DNA of 64,000 nucleotides from Acidobacteriaceae bacterium (GCA_030038195.1 JASHPJ010000024.1:38332-102331), one strand, 5' to 3'. Positions 1 through 9,385 are shown, numbered from the stretch's first letter. The notes: a model not told the origin generated them from the letters alone. Translations and numbers: made by a program.

Positions 1-63
1 GGGAACCTGGTCGACCGTCTCCGGCGTCCCATGCGCCAGCAACAGCACCGCCTGTTTACCCAC
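1..63 (-). CDS. hemH: Ferrochelatase, N-terminal fragment (cut by window edge)
   Basis: Reading the minus strand from a GTG at 63, the first 21 residues contain LLLAHGTPETVDQVP. This matches the conserved N-terminus of ferrochelatase (HemH), which inserts iron into protoporphyrin IX or coproporphyrin III. A good ribosome site (GGGAGG, about 7 nt upstream) lies inside the end of hemE, and only one base separates the hemE stop from this start, so the two are co-transcribed and probably translationally coupled. The rest lies outside the window. The family call rests on a short stretch plus the hemE context. Confidence 0.75.
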   Translation of the reverse strand, partial: MGKQAVLLLAHGTPETVDQVP

Positions 64-64
64 G

Positions 65-1135
65 CTAATCCTCCCGCCGGAACTCGTGCACTATCTTCAC
101 CACCGCCTGCACATTCTCCACCGGCGTCCCCGGCACAATGCCGTGGCCGAGATTGAAGATGTGCCCCGCGCGCCCATTGGCCGCGCGCAGAATCCCCTGC
201 ACCCGTTGCTCCAGGACTTCAAGCGGCGCAAACAGCGTAACCGGGTCGAGATTGCCCTGCACCGCGCAGCCGGAACCCAGCGCGCGCCAGCTCACATCGA
301 GCGGCTGCCTCCAGTCGAGGCCGATCACGTCCGCGCCGGTCGCAGCCATCGCGCCCAGCAATCCCGCCGTCTCCACGCCGAAGTAGATTACCGGCACGCC
401 CATCTGCTGCACGGCGCGAATGAGCCGCCGGGTGGGCTCGAAGGCGTATTGCTGGTAATCCGCCAGGGCCAGCGAACCGGCCCAGCTATCGAAGATCTGG
501 ATCACGTCTGCCCCGGCCTGTACCTGCTGACGGCAATACTCCGTCAATACCGTGACCAGCTTGTCCAGGAGGCTGCTCCATGCAAGGGGAGCGCCATACA
601 TCATGCGCTTGGTTTCGATGTAATTCCGCGCGCCGCCGCCCTCGATCATATAGCTGGCCAGCGTGTAGGGCGCGCCGCAGAAGCCAATGATGCCCAGGCG
701 GTTGCGAAAGTGCGAAGCCACCTTTTGAATCGCGCGCGCCACGTAGTCCAGCTCGAAGGCGCGGTCGGTGCGCAGCGCCATCACCTGTTCTGCCGTGCGC
801 ACCGGCTGCTGAATCACCGGCCCCTCGCCGGCCTGGAACTCGAACGGCAGCCCCATCGGCTCCAGCGGCAGCAGCAGATCGGCAAAGATGATGGCCGCGT
901 CCACGCCCAGCTTTTCCGCGGCGGTAATGGTCACCTCCGCGGCCAGCTCCGGCTGCTTGCAGATTTCCACCAGCGTGTGATGCTTCCTTACGTCGCGGTA
1001 CTCCTGCATGTACCGCCCCGCCTGGCGCAGAAACCATACCGGTGTGCGATCCACCGGCCGACGCAGGCAGGCGCGCACAAAGCGCGTGCCCTCCAGCAGC
1101 GGACTGTCCGCCGCCTCATCGATTCTCGACTCCAT
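65..1135 (-). CDS. hemE: Uroporphyrinogen decarboxylase
   Basis: HemE removes four carboxyl groups from uroporphyrinogen III to give coproporphyrinogen III, a cytoplasmic step of heme synthesis. Family motifs are present in order: the substrate-binding RQAGRYM near the N-terminus, FADLLLPLEPMG containing the conserved Asp, CGAPYTLASYMIEG in the middle, QGNLDP, and FNLGHGIVPGTP near the C-terminus. The start chosen is the ATG of MESRIDE, giving about 356 residues, the usual length. The track's longer form starts at a TTG and adds 15 residues unlike the family. Its stop is one base from the start of hemH, so hemE-hemH form a heme operon. Confidence 0.95.
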   Translation of the reverse strand: MESRIDEAADSPLLEGTRFVRACLRRPVDRTPVWFLRQAGRYMQEYRDVRKHHTLVEICKQPELAAEVTITAAEKLGVDAAIIFADLLLPLEPMGLPFEFQAGEGPVIQQPVRTAEQVMALRTDRAFELDYVARAIQKVASHFRNRLGIIGFCGAPYTLASYMIEGGGARNYIETKRMMYGAPLAWSSLLDKLVTVLTEYCRQQVQAGADVIQIFDSWAGSLALADYQQYAFEPTRRLIRAVQQMGVPVIYFGVETAGLLGAMAATGADVIGLDWRQPLDVSWRALGSGCAVQGNLDPVTLFAPLEVLEQRVQGILRAANGRAGHIFNLGHGIVPGTPVENVQAVVKIVHEFRRED

Positions 1136-1204
1136 ATCTTTCGATTTTAGTAGCTCAAGCCGGTAAGGAACGGTGGGCAAACACGATCCTCCAGACCAAT
1201 CCGC

Positions 1205-2221
1205 TCATCTCCAGCGAAAGATCCGCAGCGACACCGCAAATGGCACGCAGAACCACGCGGCCAGAATCGCCACCTGCCCCAGCAGTTGGTGCAGCTCCGT
1301 CCCTTGCAGCATATTGCCGCGGATTGCGTCGATCGCCGCGGTCAGCGGCAGCGCCTTCACGAACGGCTGAATCACGTTTGGAAACCGCGACGCCGAAAAG
1401 AACACGCCGGAGAGAATCCACATCGGCAGCATCACCAGGTTCATCAACCCGCTCACGGCCTCCATGGTCCGCGCCCGCGAAGCCACCAGCAGTCCGATTG
1501 CGGAGAAAACCAGCGAGGTTAAAATGCAAAGGAACGCAAGCTGCCACAACGGCCCGCGAAAAGGCACGCCGAAGGCCAGGCGGGCAAAGCCGAGGAACAC
1601 CACCACCTCGATTACCAGCATGGCCAGCCGCGACAGCAGAAACGCGGCGAGATATTGCCACTTCGGCATCGGCGAAGCCACCATCCGCTTGAGCAGCTTC
1701 TTCTGGCGGCCTTCCACAATGGCAAAGCCCAGCCCCCACATCGCCGAGCCCATCAGGTTCATGCCCAGCAGTCCCGGCACCACGAAGTCGATATACCGCG
1801 ACCCTGTCTCGTGCACCAGCTCGTTCCGCGCCGTCACCGCGTCGCGCCGTCCCGCAGCCGCCTGGATCGCGCGATCGGCCAGCAGCCGCGCATTGCGCGC
1901 ATCGGGATTGGTGTCGTCATAGCGATACGTCACGCCGTTCGGCCCCTGCTCGGCGAGCAGCAGAATGTCGCCCGTGGCCAGTGCATGTGCTCCCGCAGCT
2001 TCATCGAGCTCCGCCGCTTTCAAGCCGTGGTCCGACGCCAATGCCTGGGTCAACTGCGCCGTCGTTGCGCCTACCGGCAGCACATCCGCCGGACGATTGC
2101 GAAACGCGATGCCCAGCCCCACCGCCAGCAGTATGGGAAAGATAAAGATCCAGAAGATCGCCTCCGGCTCGCGCAGCACCAGCTTGAACCGCACCAGCGT
2201 AAGCTGAATCAGGCTACTCAT
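1205..2221 (-). CDS. ABC-2 type transporter permease
   Basis: This is the membrane subunit of an ABC-2 exporter. It has an N-terminal membrane segment (FWIFIFPILLAVGLGIAF), an extracytoplasmic domain of about 150 residues, then five or so hydrophobic segments from about residue 165 (VVPGLLGMNLMGSAMWG onward). The C-terminal half carries the ABC2 family pattern (RMVASPMPKWQYLAAFLL, LPMWILSGVFFSASRFPNVIQ). Its start overlaps the end of the upstream ATPase gene by 8 bp, so the two are coupled. The substrate is unknown; such pairs export drugs, lipids or polysaccharides. Confidence 0.9.
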   Translation of the reverse strand: MSSLIQLTLVRFKLVLREPEAIFWIFIFPILLAVGLGIAFRNRPADVLPVGATTAQLTQALASDHGLKAAELDEAAGAHALATGDILLLAEQGPNGVTYRYDDTNPDARNARLLADRAIQAAAGRRDAVTARNELVHETGSRYIDFVVPGLLGMNLMGSAMWGLGFAIVEGRQKKLLKRMVASPMPKWQYLAAFLLSRLAMLVIEVVVFLGFARLAFGVPFRGPLWQLAFLCILTSLVFSAIGLLVASRARTMEAVSGLMNLVMLPMWILSGVFFSASRFPNVIQPFVKALPLTAAIDAIRGNMLQGTELHQLLGQVAILAAWFCVPFAVSLRIFRWR

Positions 2222-3284
2222 CGCGCAGGTTCCTTCCCGTGAGCCGTACGAACACGTCTTCGAGCGTGGCCGAGTGAGTGCGGAACTCGCTCAGATGCAG
2301 CCCCTGCGCCTCCAGCGCCGCAAAGATGCGCGGCACCGCCGTGTGCAGCTCGCTCACCGAAAGCTGGTGGACGCCGGCATCTACGCGATGCGACTGCACG
2401 CCCGGAATCTGCTTCAGAATTGCCGGATCGATTGCAGCGCTCGCCGTCCCGGATTCGCTCAGCTCGCTCCGCGCCCCATCCCCGCGTCCGCCGCGGCGGA
2501 TTTCGGCTGCAAGGGCGGGAGACTGCGCGCTTCGACTCACGGCAAATTCCACAATGTCCTCGCCGCCCACGGACGCAATCAACTGCTGCGGCGTGCCCAG
2601 CGCAATCACCTTGCCGCGATCCACAATCGCCACGCGGTCGCACAGCCGCTCAGCTTCATCCATGTAGTGCGTCGTCAGAATGATGGTGCGCCCGGCACGC
2701 TTCAGATCGTCCACCAGGTCCCACACGTGGCGCCGCGCCTGCGGATCGAGTCCCGTCGTCGGCTCATCCAGAAACAGCAACTCGGGATCGCCCACCAGCG
2801 CCGTGGCCATCGCCAGCCTCTGCTTCTGCCCGCCCGAGAGCCCACCGATCCGCGCCTTGCGTTTTTCTTCGAGCTGCGCCGCGCGCATGATCTCGTCGAC
2901 GGCAATGCCGCGGCGATAAAAGCTGCGAAACAGCCGCACGGCTTCTTCCACCGTCAGCTTGTCTGGGAACTGCGTCTCCTGCAGTTGAATTCCGATGCGC
3001 TGCCGCAGCTCCTTCGCGCCGGTCTTCCAGTTGCGCCCCAGCAGCTCGACTGTTCCTTCGTCCGGCTCCGTCAGCCCCTCGCAGATTTCGATGGTCGTGG
3101 TCTTGCCTGCGCCATTCGGCCCCAGCAGCCCGAAACACTCGCCGGGAAACACTTCGAGGTCCAGCCCATCCACCGCGCGCACGTCGCCAAATGCCTTCTT
3201 CAGCCCGCGAATCCGCAGCGAAGGACCACGCGCACGCGCCGCCGATGCCTCGGTCTTTTCCCAACTGGATAGCGCATCCGCCAT
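2214..3284 (-). CDS. ABC transporter ATP-binding protein (ABC-2 exporter)
   Basis: This is the cytoplasmic ATPase that powers the overlapping permease gene. Visible motifs are Walker A GPNGAGKTT, the Q-loop region (IQLQETQFPDKLTVEEA), signature LSGGQKQR, Walker B LLFLDEPTTGLD and the H-loop TTHYMDEAE. At 356 residues it is longer than a bare nucleotide-binding domain. The extra C-terminal region (about residues 235-350) ends in SATLEDVFVRLTGRNLRD, typical of the DrrA/CcmA-like exporter subfamily. Within it is a hydrophilic Gly/Arg/Ser-rich stretch (RGGRGDGARSELSESG) that looks like a linker insertion. The ATG start has GGAG just upstream. Confidence 0.92.
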   Translation of the reverse strand: MADALSSWEKTEASAARARGPSLRIRGLKKAFGDVRAVDGLDLEVFPGECFGLLGPNGAGKTTTIEICEGLTEPDEGTVELLGRNWKTGAKELRQRIGIQLQETQFPDKLTVEEAVRLFRSFYRRGIAVDEIMRAAQLEEKRKARIGGLSGGQKQRLAMATALVGDPELLFLDEPTTGLDPQARRHVWDLVDDLKRAGRTIILTTHYMDEAERLCDRVAIVDRGKVIALGTPQQLIASVGGEDIVEFAVSRSAQSPALAAEIRRGGRGDGARSELSESGTASAAIDPAILKQIPGVQSHRVDAGVHQLSVSELHTAVPRIFAALEAQGLHLSEFRTHSATLEDVFVRLTGRNLRDE

Positions 3285-3443
3285 CGCTCCAGCTTACCGT
3301 ATCCGCGATTTCATTTCTTTGAACCAGACGCGCAACAGGGCGCCCACCCTGGCCGATACGCATTCTTTGCGTACCGGTCACGACGGGAAAGCACAGACCC
3401 CGCGCGTCCCGTTATCATGAACTCCGTCCGCCTTCATTGCGCC

Positions 3444-4556
3444 ATGCACATCACCAGCCTTGAACCTTTCATCCTGCACGCGCCGGTTACCCGCGGCTCC
3501 ATTGCCGACAGCACACATCGCCTCACGCACTGGGGCGCGCCCGGCGTCGCTATTCACAGCGACGCGGGCCTCACCGGCTACGGCTTCTCCGGCACGCACG
3601 CGCACCTGGCCACCGACCGCCTCATCGTCGACTGCATCGTGTCGAGCTACGGGCCGCTGCTCCTGGGTGCGGACCCGCGCGAGACCCGCGCGCTCTGGGA
3701 GAAGCTCCACAAGCACTCCGGGATCTACTGGGTGGGCCGCGCCGGCATCACGCATCTTGCGCTCGGCGCCATCGACATCGCACTCTGGGACCTGAAAGCC
3801 AAAGCTGCCGGTCTTCCGCTCTGGAAGCTCCTCGGCGGCTCAGCCGCAAAAAAAGTCGAAGCCTACAACACCGACGGCGGCTGGCTCAACTGGCCGCTCG
3901 AGACCGTCGTCTCCGACTGCAAGCGCCTGGTGGAAGAGGAAGGCTACCGCGCGGTCAAGCTCAAAGTAGGCAGCGCCAGTCCGCACGACGACCTGTGCCG
4001 CGTGGAAGCCGTGCGCCGCGCCCTCGGCCCCGCAATCCGCATCATGACCGATGCCAATGGCCGCTGGACACTGCCGCAGGCCATCCAGACCGCCGGCCGT
4101 CTCGCCGACTTCGACGTGGCCTGGATCGAAGAGCCCATCTACTTCGACGACGTCGAAGGCACCCGCCGTCTTGCGCAGACCATTCGCACGCCCATCGCGC
4201 TCGGCGAACAGCTTTACACCGCCTCGCACTTCCGCGACTTCATCCACGCCGGGGCCGTCCACTACGTGCAGCCCGATGTTGTGCGCCTGGCCGGCATCAC
4301 CGAGTTCCTGCAGGTGGCCGAGACGGCCCACAGCTACAGCCTGCCCGTCGCTCCGCACGTCGGCGACATGGCCCAGGTCCACCAGCATCTCTGCTTCGCG
4401 CACCCCGCCTGCTCGCTGCTCGAGTACATCCCCTGGCTGCGCGACTGGATGGAATACCCTGCGAGGATCGAAGCCGGCTACTACGCTGCCCCCGACGCAC
4501 CCGGCGCCGGCACCACTCCCACGCGCCGCGCTCTCACCGAGATCAACCGGCTCTGA
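3444..4556 (+). CDS. Enolase-superfamily (mandelate racemase/muconate lactonizing type) enzyme
   Basis: The protein has an N-terminal capping domain followed by a TIM-barrel. The barrel shows MR-subgroup landmarks: KLKVG (KxK base motif), TDANGRW (first metal Asp), EEP (second metal ligand), GEQ (third), VQPDVVRLAG (dyad Asp) and APHVGDM (dyad His). A His-Asp dyad plus KxK is the layout of acid-sugar dehydratases and racemases, so a sugar-acid dehydratase is likely, but the substrate cannot be read from sequence. The start at MHITSLEPF is chosen because the capping domain begins there in the family. An upstream ATG at 3417 would add 9 residues, and neither has a clear ribosome site. Confidence 0.85.
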   Translation: MHITSLEPFILHAPVTRGSIADSTHRLTHWGAPGVAIHSDAGLTGYGFSGTHAHLATDRLIVDCIVSSYGPLLLGADPRETRALWEKLHKHSGIYWVGRAGITHLALGAIDIALWDLKAKAAGLPLWKLLGGSAAKKVEAYNTDGGWLNWPLETVVSDCKRLVEEEGYRAVKLKVGSASPHDDLCRVEAVRRALGPAIRIMTDANGRWTLPQAIQTAGRLADFDVAWIEEPIYFDDVEGTRRLAQTIRTPIALGEQLYTASHFRDFIHAGAVHYVQPDVVRLAGITEFLQVAETAHSYSLPVAPHVGDMAQVHQHLCFAHPACSLLEYIPWLRDWMEYPARIEAGYYAAPDAPGAGTTPTRRALTEINRL

Positions 4557-4649
4557 CGCCGCGCCCTGAGACAGAGCAACGGACTCGGAGTGTTTATGAC
4601 ACTCGCGCAGCGCGAGGCCGTGCCAGCTCGATCCGCAAAAAAGCAGCGC

Positions 4650-6125
4650 TCAATCGTCTCCATGTGCGGCCAGTTGCTGCACCTTGCTGTGCTTGCGGCT
4701 GTAGGTGAAGTAGATGACCAGGCCGAAGATGAGCCAGCTTCCGAAGCCGATCCAGGCGGGCGCGTCGAGCGAAAGCATGAGCGCCAGCGACACCACCATG
4801 CCGCAGATGGGCACCAGCGGCACCAGCGGCGTGCGAAACGGGCGCGGCAGGTCAGGATGCCGCACGCGCAGCACCCATACGCCAAGGCTGACGATGGTAA
4901 ATGCCAGCAGCGTGCCCAGGCTCACCAGCTCTCCCAGCAGCGTAATGGGAAACAGCGCGGCCAGCATTGCGGCAAACACGCCCACCACGATGGAAGTGAT
5001 ATAGGGCGTGCGGAAGCGCGGATGAATGCGGCCGACCCATGGCCAGAGCAGCCCGTCGCGGGACATGGTGAACAGCACGCGCGATTGCCCGAGCAGCATG
5101 ACCAGCATGACCGAAGCCAGTCCGGCGATGGCGCCAAGATCGATAAGGATCACGCCCCAGCGGACGCCGATGGCGGCAGCACCATCGGCCACCGGCGCCG
5201 GAACGTTGAGCGTGATGTACGGCTTGATGCCGGTCAGCAGGCCGGCGACGAAGATATAGAGCGTGGTGCAGACGATCAGCGATCCCAGGATGCCGAAGGG
5301 CATGTCCTTCTGTGGATTGCGCGCCTCCTGCGCGGCGGTCGAGACGGCGTCGAATCCGATGTAGGCGAAGAAGACAACTCCGGCGCCGCGCATGATCCCC
5401 GACCATCCGTATTGGCCGAAGTGCCCGGTGTTCCTGGGAATGAAGGGGTGCCAGTTGGCCACCATCTGCGGCCAGTGAGCCGAGGCATAGATCGCGGCCA
5501 GGCCGATGAAGAACAGCACGATGGACACCTTGATCATCACCGCCGCGCTGTTGAAGTTGGCCGACTCGCGCACGCCGACCACCAGCACGATGGTGATGAC
5601 CACGATGGCCGTCAGCGCGAACAGGTCGACCTGCGCAGCGAGGGGATGGCCGAAGAGCACCAGGGATACCTTCGGCGTCGGGTTGAAGGGAAGTCTCGCG
5701 CCGAAGAAGCTGAGCAGGCTGTTGACAAAGCCGCTCCAGCCCACGGCCACCGTAGCCGCGCCGAATGCATACTCCAGCACCAGCGCCCAGCCGATGATCC
5801 ACGCCACCAGCTCGCCCATGGTTGCGTAGCCGTAGGTATACGCGCTTCCGGCGATGGGCAGCATGGAGGCGAACTCCGCGTAGCAGAGGCCGGCGAAGAT
5901 GCAGCCGATGCCGGCGATCATGTACGAGATGACGATGGCCGGACCCGCAAACTGCGCCGCCGCCGTGCCGGTGAGCACAAAGATTCCGGCGCCGATAATG
6001 CCTCCGATGCCGATGGTGATGAGGTTGATCGGCCCCAGGGCGCGCTTGAGCGAGTGTTCGCCCTCTTCGTTGGCCTCGGCCAGGATGGTGTGAATGGGCT
6101 TGGTGGCTAAAAGCTTGCCCGGCAT
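4650..6125 (-). CDS. APC-family amino acid permease (cationic amino acid transporter-like)
   Basis: This is an inner-membrane amino-acid transporter of about 491 residues with some 12-14 hydrophobic segments. The N-terminus LKRALGPINLITIGIGGIIGAGIFVLTG is the first helix of the APC superfamily with its unwound GxG region. SLKRALGP and the segment SAYTYGYATMGELVAWIIGW resemble CAT/YfnA-like transporters. The start at MPGKLLATK is chosen because a strong GGGAGGGAA precedes it; the track's version adds 102 unlikely residues. Only 67 bp separate it from a second, distantly related APC permease upstream on the same strand. The substrate is not determined. Confidence 0.9.
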   Translation of the reverse strand: MPGKLLATKPIHTILAEANEEGEHSLKRALGPINLITIGIGGIIGAGIFVLTGTAAAQFAGPAIVISYMIAGIGCIFAGLCYAEFASMLPIAGSAYTYGYATMGELVAWIIGWALVLEYAFGAATVAVGWSGFVNSLLSFFGARLPFNPTPKVSLVLFGHPLAAQVDLFALTAIVVITIVLVVGVRESANFNSAAVMIKVSIVLFFIGLAAIYASAHWPQMVANWHPFIPRNTGHFGQYGWSGIMRGAGVVFFAYIGFDAVSTAAQEARNPQKDMPFGILGSLIVCTTLYIFVAGLLTGIKPYITLNVPAPVADGAAAIGVRWGVILIDLGAIAGLASVMLVMLLGQSRVLFTMSRDGLLWPWVGRIHPRFRTPYITSIVVGVFAAMLAALFPITLLGELVSLGTLLAFTIVSLGVWVLRVRHPDLPRPFRTPLVPLVPICGMVVSLALMLSLDAPAWIGFGSWLIFGLVIYFTYSRKHSKVQQLAAHGDD

Positions 6126-6192
6126 TAATTCCCTCCCCGATTCGGTTGTCGATTCGCCGCTCCGCCAACGGCCGCGCATGTTTTTTCGAGTT

Positions 6193-7791
6193 TCACCATG
6201 GACCTTCGGAGCTCCTCCCCGCGGCCGGATTGACGTTGCGCGCGGACCCGCGCGACCAGAGCAGATAGACAGGAATGCCCAGCAGGACCAGAACCAGTCC
6301 CGGCCATGTGTACTGTGGCTTGTATCGCAATAATACGATACAGATCCATGCGGCCATGACGATGTAAAGCGCCGGCAGCACCGGGTAGCCCAGCGCCTTG
6401 TAAGGACGCTGCGCGTCCGGCCGCCGGACACGCAGCACGAACAGGCAGGAGATGGTGAGGATATAAAACACCAGCTCGGCGAAGATGATGTAGTCGAGAA
6501 GCTGGCTATAGGTGCCCGAGACGCAGAGCAGCACTGTCCACGCTCCCTGGACCAGCAGCCCGGCCACCGGCGTCTTGTATTGCGGGTGCAGCCTGCCGAC
6601 TGCTTTGAAGAAGAGGCCGTCCCGGCTCATGGCGTAAAAGACGCGCGCGCCCGCCAGCGTCATGCCGTTGGCGCAGCCAAACGTGGAGATGAGGATGGCC
6701 GCGGCCATCAGCATGGCGCCGCCGGAGTGGAAGATCTGGCCAAGCACGGCCGTGGCTACGCGGTCTTCAGAGGCGTACTGGATGCCGCGGGCCATTGCCG
6801 TTGCGCCATGGGGGGCGCCGTGCAGCGGCAGCACCAGCATGTAGCCGAGGGAGACGAAAAAGTAGACGGCCAGCACGAAGCCGGTGCCAAGGATCAGCGA
6901 GAGCGGCAGATTGCGGCGCGGATTCTTGATCTCGCCGGCGGTGAAAGTCACGTTGTTCCAGGCGTCGGCGGAGAACAGCGAGCCCACCTGGACGACGGCC
7001 AGGATCACCAGCAGATTGACCCACGCGGTGGGACCGCCGATGCCGACCTGCACGGCGTGAAGCGAGCGCCAGCCGGCGCCGCGCCAGAACTGGCCGAGGC
7101 CGGCGCCAAAGTTCGCCTGCCAGGCCGTCGCATGCACGCCTACCGTGAAGGCCAGCGCGATGAGCGCGGCCAGCGAGAGGGCCTTGGCCGAGGTGAAGAT
7201 GTTCTGGATCAGCGCGCCGAGCTTGACGCCGAAGATATTGGCGATGGCCAGAAAGACCGCGACCGCGATGCCGGCAAGATTGGCGGTGTTGACGCCGATC
7301 TCCATGTTGCCCAGCACCATGGGTCCCACGCGCCAGGCCGGAACGTGAGCGATGTGCCAGAGCCAGTGCGTGGTGGAGACCGACGGGAAAAAGACACCCA
7401 GGAATTTGCCGAAGGCGACGCAGACCGCAGCGATGGTGCCCGTCTGGATGACAAGAAAGAGAGTCCAGCCAAAGAGAAATCCCCACAGGGGGCCCAGCGA
7501 CTCGCGCAGGTAGACGTACTGGCCGCCAGCGCGGGGCATCATGGCTGCCAGCTCGCCGTAGCTGAGCGCGCCGATGAGGGTCATCACCGCGGTGACCAGC
7601 CACGCACCCAGATAGAGCGCGGGCGAATCGACGCCACGGGCAATGTCAGCGTCCACGATATAGATGCCGGAGCCGATCATGGAGCCGATGACAATGGCCG
7701 TGGCGCTGAAGAGGCCGAGGGTCTGCACCAGCCGGGGCGCCTCGGCTGGCGTGTCGGGATCTGTGGCGGGGGCTTGGTCAGAGGTCAGCAC
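6193..7791 (-). CDS. APC-family amino acid permease
   Basis: This is a second amino-acid permease, 532 residues, with about 12 membrane segments. Helix 1 reads LFSATAIVIGSMIGSGIYIVDADIA, the APC substrate-site segment with its glycines. Helix 2-3 contains ALSYGELAAMMPRAGGQYVYLRE, a pattern seen in LAT/YkbA-like permeases. The hydrophilic N-terminus is Pro/Ala rich. It lies directly upstream of the other permease, so the two are likely co-transcribed. They differ in sequence and are not a recent duplication. The substrate is unknown. Confidence 0.9.
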   Translation of the reverse strand: MLTSDQAPATDPDTPAEAPRLVQTLGLFSATAIVIGSMIGSGIYIVDADIARGVDSPALYLGAWLVTAVMTLIGALSYGELAAMMPRAGGQYVYLRESLGPLWGFLFGWTLFLVIQTGTIAAVCVAFGKFLGVFFPSVSTTHWLWHIAHVPAWRVGPMVLGNMEIGVNTANLAGIAVAVFLAIANIFGVKLGALIQNIFTSAKALSLAALIALAFTVGVHATAWQANFGAGLGQFWRGAGWRSLHAVQVGIGGPTAWVNLLVILAVVQVGSLFSADAWNNVTFTAGEIKNPRRNLPLSLILGTGFVLAVYFFVSLGYMLVLPLHGAPHGATAMARGIQYASEDRVATAVLGQIFHSGGAMLMAAAILISTFGCANGMTLAGARVFYAMSRDGLFFKAVGRLHPQYKTPVAGLLVQGAWTVLLCVSGTYSQLLDYIIFAELVFYILTISCLFVLRVRRPDAQRPYKALGYPVLPALYIVMAAWICIVLLRYKPQYTWPGLVLVLLGIPVYLLWSRGSARNVNPAAGRSSEGPW

Positions 7792-7869
7792 TTGAAGTGA
7801 TTTTTACCTGAATCCCTTCGACTTGTCTTGGTTTTTCTCCGTGCCGCCGCCCGGCAAGAGCCGGCAGCG

Positions 7870-8511
7870 TTATCCCAGCTCCGCCAGCCAGCGGCGGAAC
7901 TCGGCTGCGGGATCGGGTGTGCGGAAGATGGCCGCGGCGACGGCGACGGTGGTGGCTCCGGCGGCGAGGACTTCCGGCGCGGTTTCAAGCGTGATGCCAG
8001 CGGCGGCGGTGAGGATCTTTTCCGGTCCGGCCTGCTGACGCAGGCGGCGGACGCCTGCGGGGCCAATCGGGGCCTTGCCGGTCTGCTTGGTCGTGGTGGG
8101 ATAGACGGGGCCGACGGCGAGGTAGTCGGCGGGGGTGTCGAGGATGCCGGGCAGGAAGGCGTCGCTGCCGCCGAAGGTGCCTACGATGCGCGCCGGGCCG
8201 AGGAGCTGACGGGCCTCGGCTGCAGGCATGTCTCCGGTATCGACATGAACCCCATCAAAGCCTGACTGCTCAACCAGATCAGCACAATCATCGAGAATCA
8301 GCTTGATGTTTGGGCCGGGCATTGCCGCGCGTAAGACGGCTGCGTCAGAGAGGATTTCCGCATCGGAGCCGTTCTTGTTGCGGTATTCGAGCAGCGTGAC
8401 GCCGGCTGCGGCCAGCTCGCTGCCCAGGCGATGGAGGAACTCGGCACGGCCGACAGCGGGAAGGATGGAGGAGTCGAGGATGGGATATATCTTGGGAAAT
8501 TGAAAGGTCAT
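7870..8511 (-). CDS. thiE: Thiamine-phosphate synthase
   Basis: ThiE joins HMP-pyrophosphate and thiazole phosphate to make thiamine phosphate, in the cytoplasm. The 213-residue protein fits a (beta/alpha)8 thiamine-phosphate synthase. It shows LLEYRNKNG (normally YR.K), LILDDCADLV (normally LINDR.DLA), GVHVDTGDMP (normally GVHLGQ.D) and VGPVYPTTTK, the very conserved VGPIF.T.TK element. The GVHVDTG and LDDCADL forms are variant but keep the acidic residues. It stands alone without other thi genes, and no TPP-riboswitch-like sequence was seen upstream. Confidence 0.88.
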   Translation of the reverse strand: MTFQFPKIYPILDSSILPAVGRAEFLHRLGSELAAAGVTLLEYRNKNGSDAEILSDAAVLRAAMPGPNIKLILDDCADLVEQSGFDGVHVDTGDMPAAEARQLLGPARIVGTFGGSDAFLPGILDTPADYLAVGPVYPTTTKQTGKAPIGPAGVRRLRQQAGPEKILTAAAGITLETAPEVLAAGATTVAVAAAIFRTPDPAAEFRRWLAELG

Positions 8512-8567
8512 GACTCAAGGTTAAAGCGTTTTCGCTTCACATGTTGACATCTTTGGAGCCATTAAAG

Positions 8568-8594
8568 GCGGCTTTTTCATGAGGAAAAAGCCGC
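8568..8594 (-). terminator. Hairpin between the dinB-like gene and thiE, possible terminator
   Basis: A perfect 11-bp stem (GCGGCTTTTTC / GAAAAAGCCGC) with a 5-nt loop lies in the 235-bp gap downstream of the DinB-like gene and upstream of thiE, both on the minus strand. The stem itself carries the T-run. No long U tract follows, so it may be a weak terminator or an RNA-processing structure. Confidence 0.5.
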
Positions 8595-8716
8595 TCGGCC
8601 TTGTACATTCCGTTCAGAGCAGAATCGAAAACGCTGTAGACGACGGGGCTGTGCGTCTCGGCCCTCGCCGCAGAAATCCGCCGCAGCGGACGAAAGAACG
8701 GAGCACGGAGGTTCTT

Positions 8717-8745
8717 TCCTGATCCCTGATCCCTATTCCCTGCCT
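8717..8745. repeat. Degenerate heptamer tract (CTGATCC/CTATTCC)
   Basis: Intergenic run CTGATCC-CTGATCC-CTATTCC-CTGCC, built of 7-bp units. The same units recur upstream of polA and around the HTH/pepP genes in this window. Confidence 0.7.
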
Positions 8746-8746
8746 T

Positions 8747-9250
8747 TTACATTTCGTCGGCCGAGGGGCCGTAGACGCCGGGCAGCTTTCCGCCCAGGAT
8801 GCGGACGTACACCCCAAGCTGCGCGCGGTGATGGATGGTGTGATCGATAACCCAGTTGCGCCAGACGGAGTACTTTGACTCGTCGATCCACACCTGGTCA
8901 CCCACGCCGAACTTCCAGTTGGTCTCCCACTGGGCAGGGTTGAAGGCGGCTAGCGCGGCCTTGGCCTTGGCGGCATCCGCGTCGAATTTTTCGAGCAGCG
9001 CGGCGGTAGAGGCCGGAATGTACGGCTCGAACTTGTGGCCGGCGGGAAAGATGAGGGCATCGCTGGTGAGCGTGTGATTGGCCCAGTCGGTGAGAGTCTC
9101 GGCGGTGTGGCCAGCCAGGCGGCCCAGGCTCATCGACTTGGGGCTGGGCTTGAAGGTGAAGTCGGCGTCAGCGGGGATGGCGGCGAGGATCTTGCGTGTC
9201 TTTTCGATCTCGGTGCCATATTCGGCGATGAGTTCTTTTTGAATATCCAT
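8747..9250 (-). CDS. DinB-family (YfiT/DinB fold) protein
   Basis: A 167-residue protein of the DinB/DUF664-like four-helix metalloenzyme superfamily, whose members include thiol transferases and stress proteins. The fold's metal-binding histidines are visible: one in GRLAGHTAETLTDW (about residue 45) and a pair in VIDHTIHHRAQLGVYVR (about residue 135). The pattern HxxxH..RAQLxxYL is diagnostic. The start at MDIQKELI is preceded by a near-perfect AAGGAGGAG, so the track's extra nine residues are not used. The precise reaction is unknown, and there is no operon partner apart from thiE downstream beyond a hairpin. Confidence 0.85.
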   Translation of the reverse strand: MDIQKELIAEYGTEIEKTRKILAAIPADADFTFKPSPKSMSLGRLAGHTAETLTDWANHTLTSDALIFPAGHKFEPYIPASTAALLEKFDADAAKAKAALAAFNPAQWETNWKFGVGDQVWIDESKYSVWRNWVIDHTIHHRAQLGVYVRILGGKLPGVYGPSADEM

Positions 9251-9385
9251 ACATCTCCTCCTTGTGTTGCGAAGCAAGGATAGCCGAAGCTGGCGGAAAA
9301 AGCGAATAAAAAACGAAAATATCCGATAAATTCTTTCGAAGGCGTTATACGGGCTGGTCTTCCACTTTCACTATTGCCTTGGGCG

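Noticed and set aside
4590-6110. 506-residue plus-strand ORF opposite the APC permease
   Set aside because: Antisense shadow: Asp/His/Arg-rich low-complexity translation, no domain; the minus frame is a clear permease.
8512-8746. TPP riboswitch upstream of thiE
   Set aside because: The conserved CTGAGA and ACCTGATCTGGATAATGCCAGCG-like segments are absent; only a hairpin and heptamers are present.
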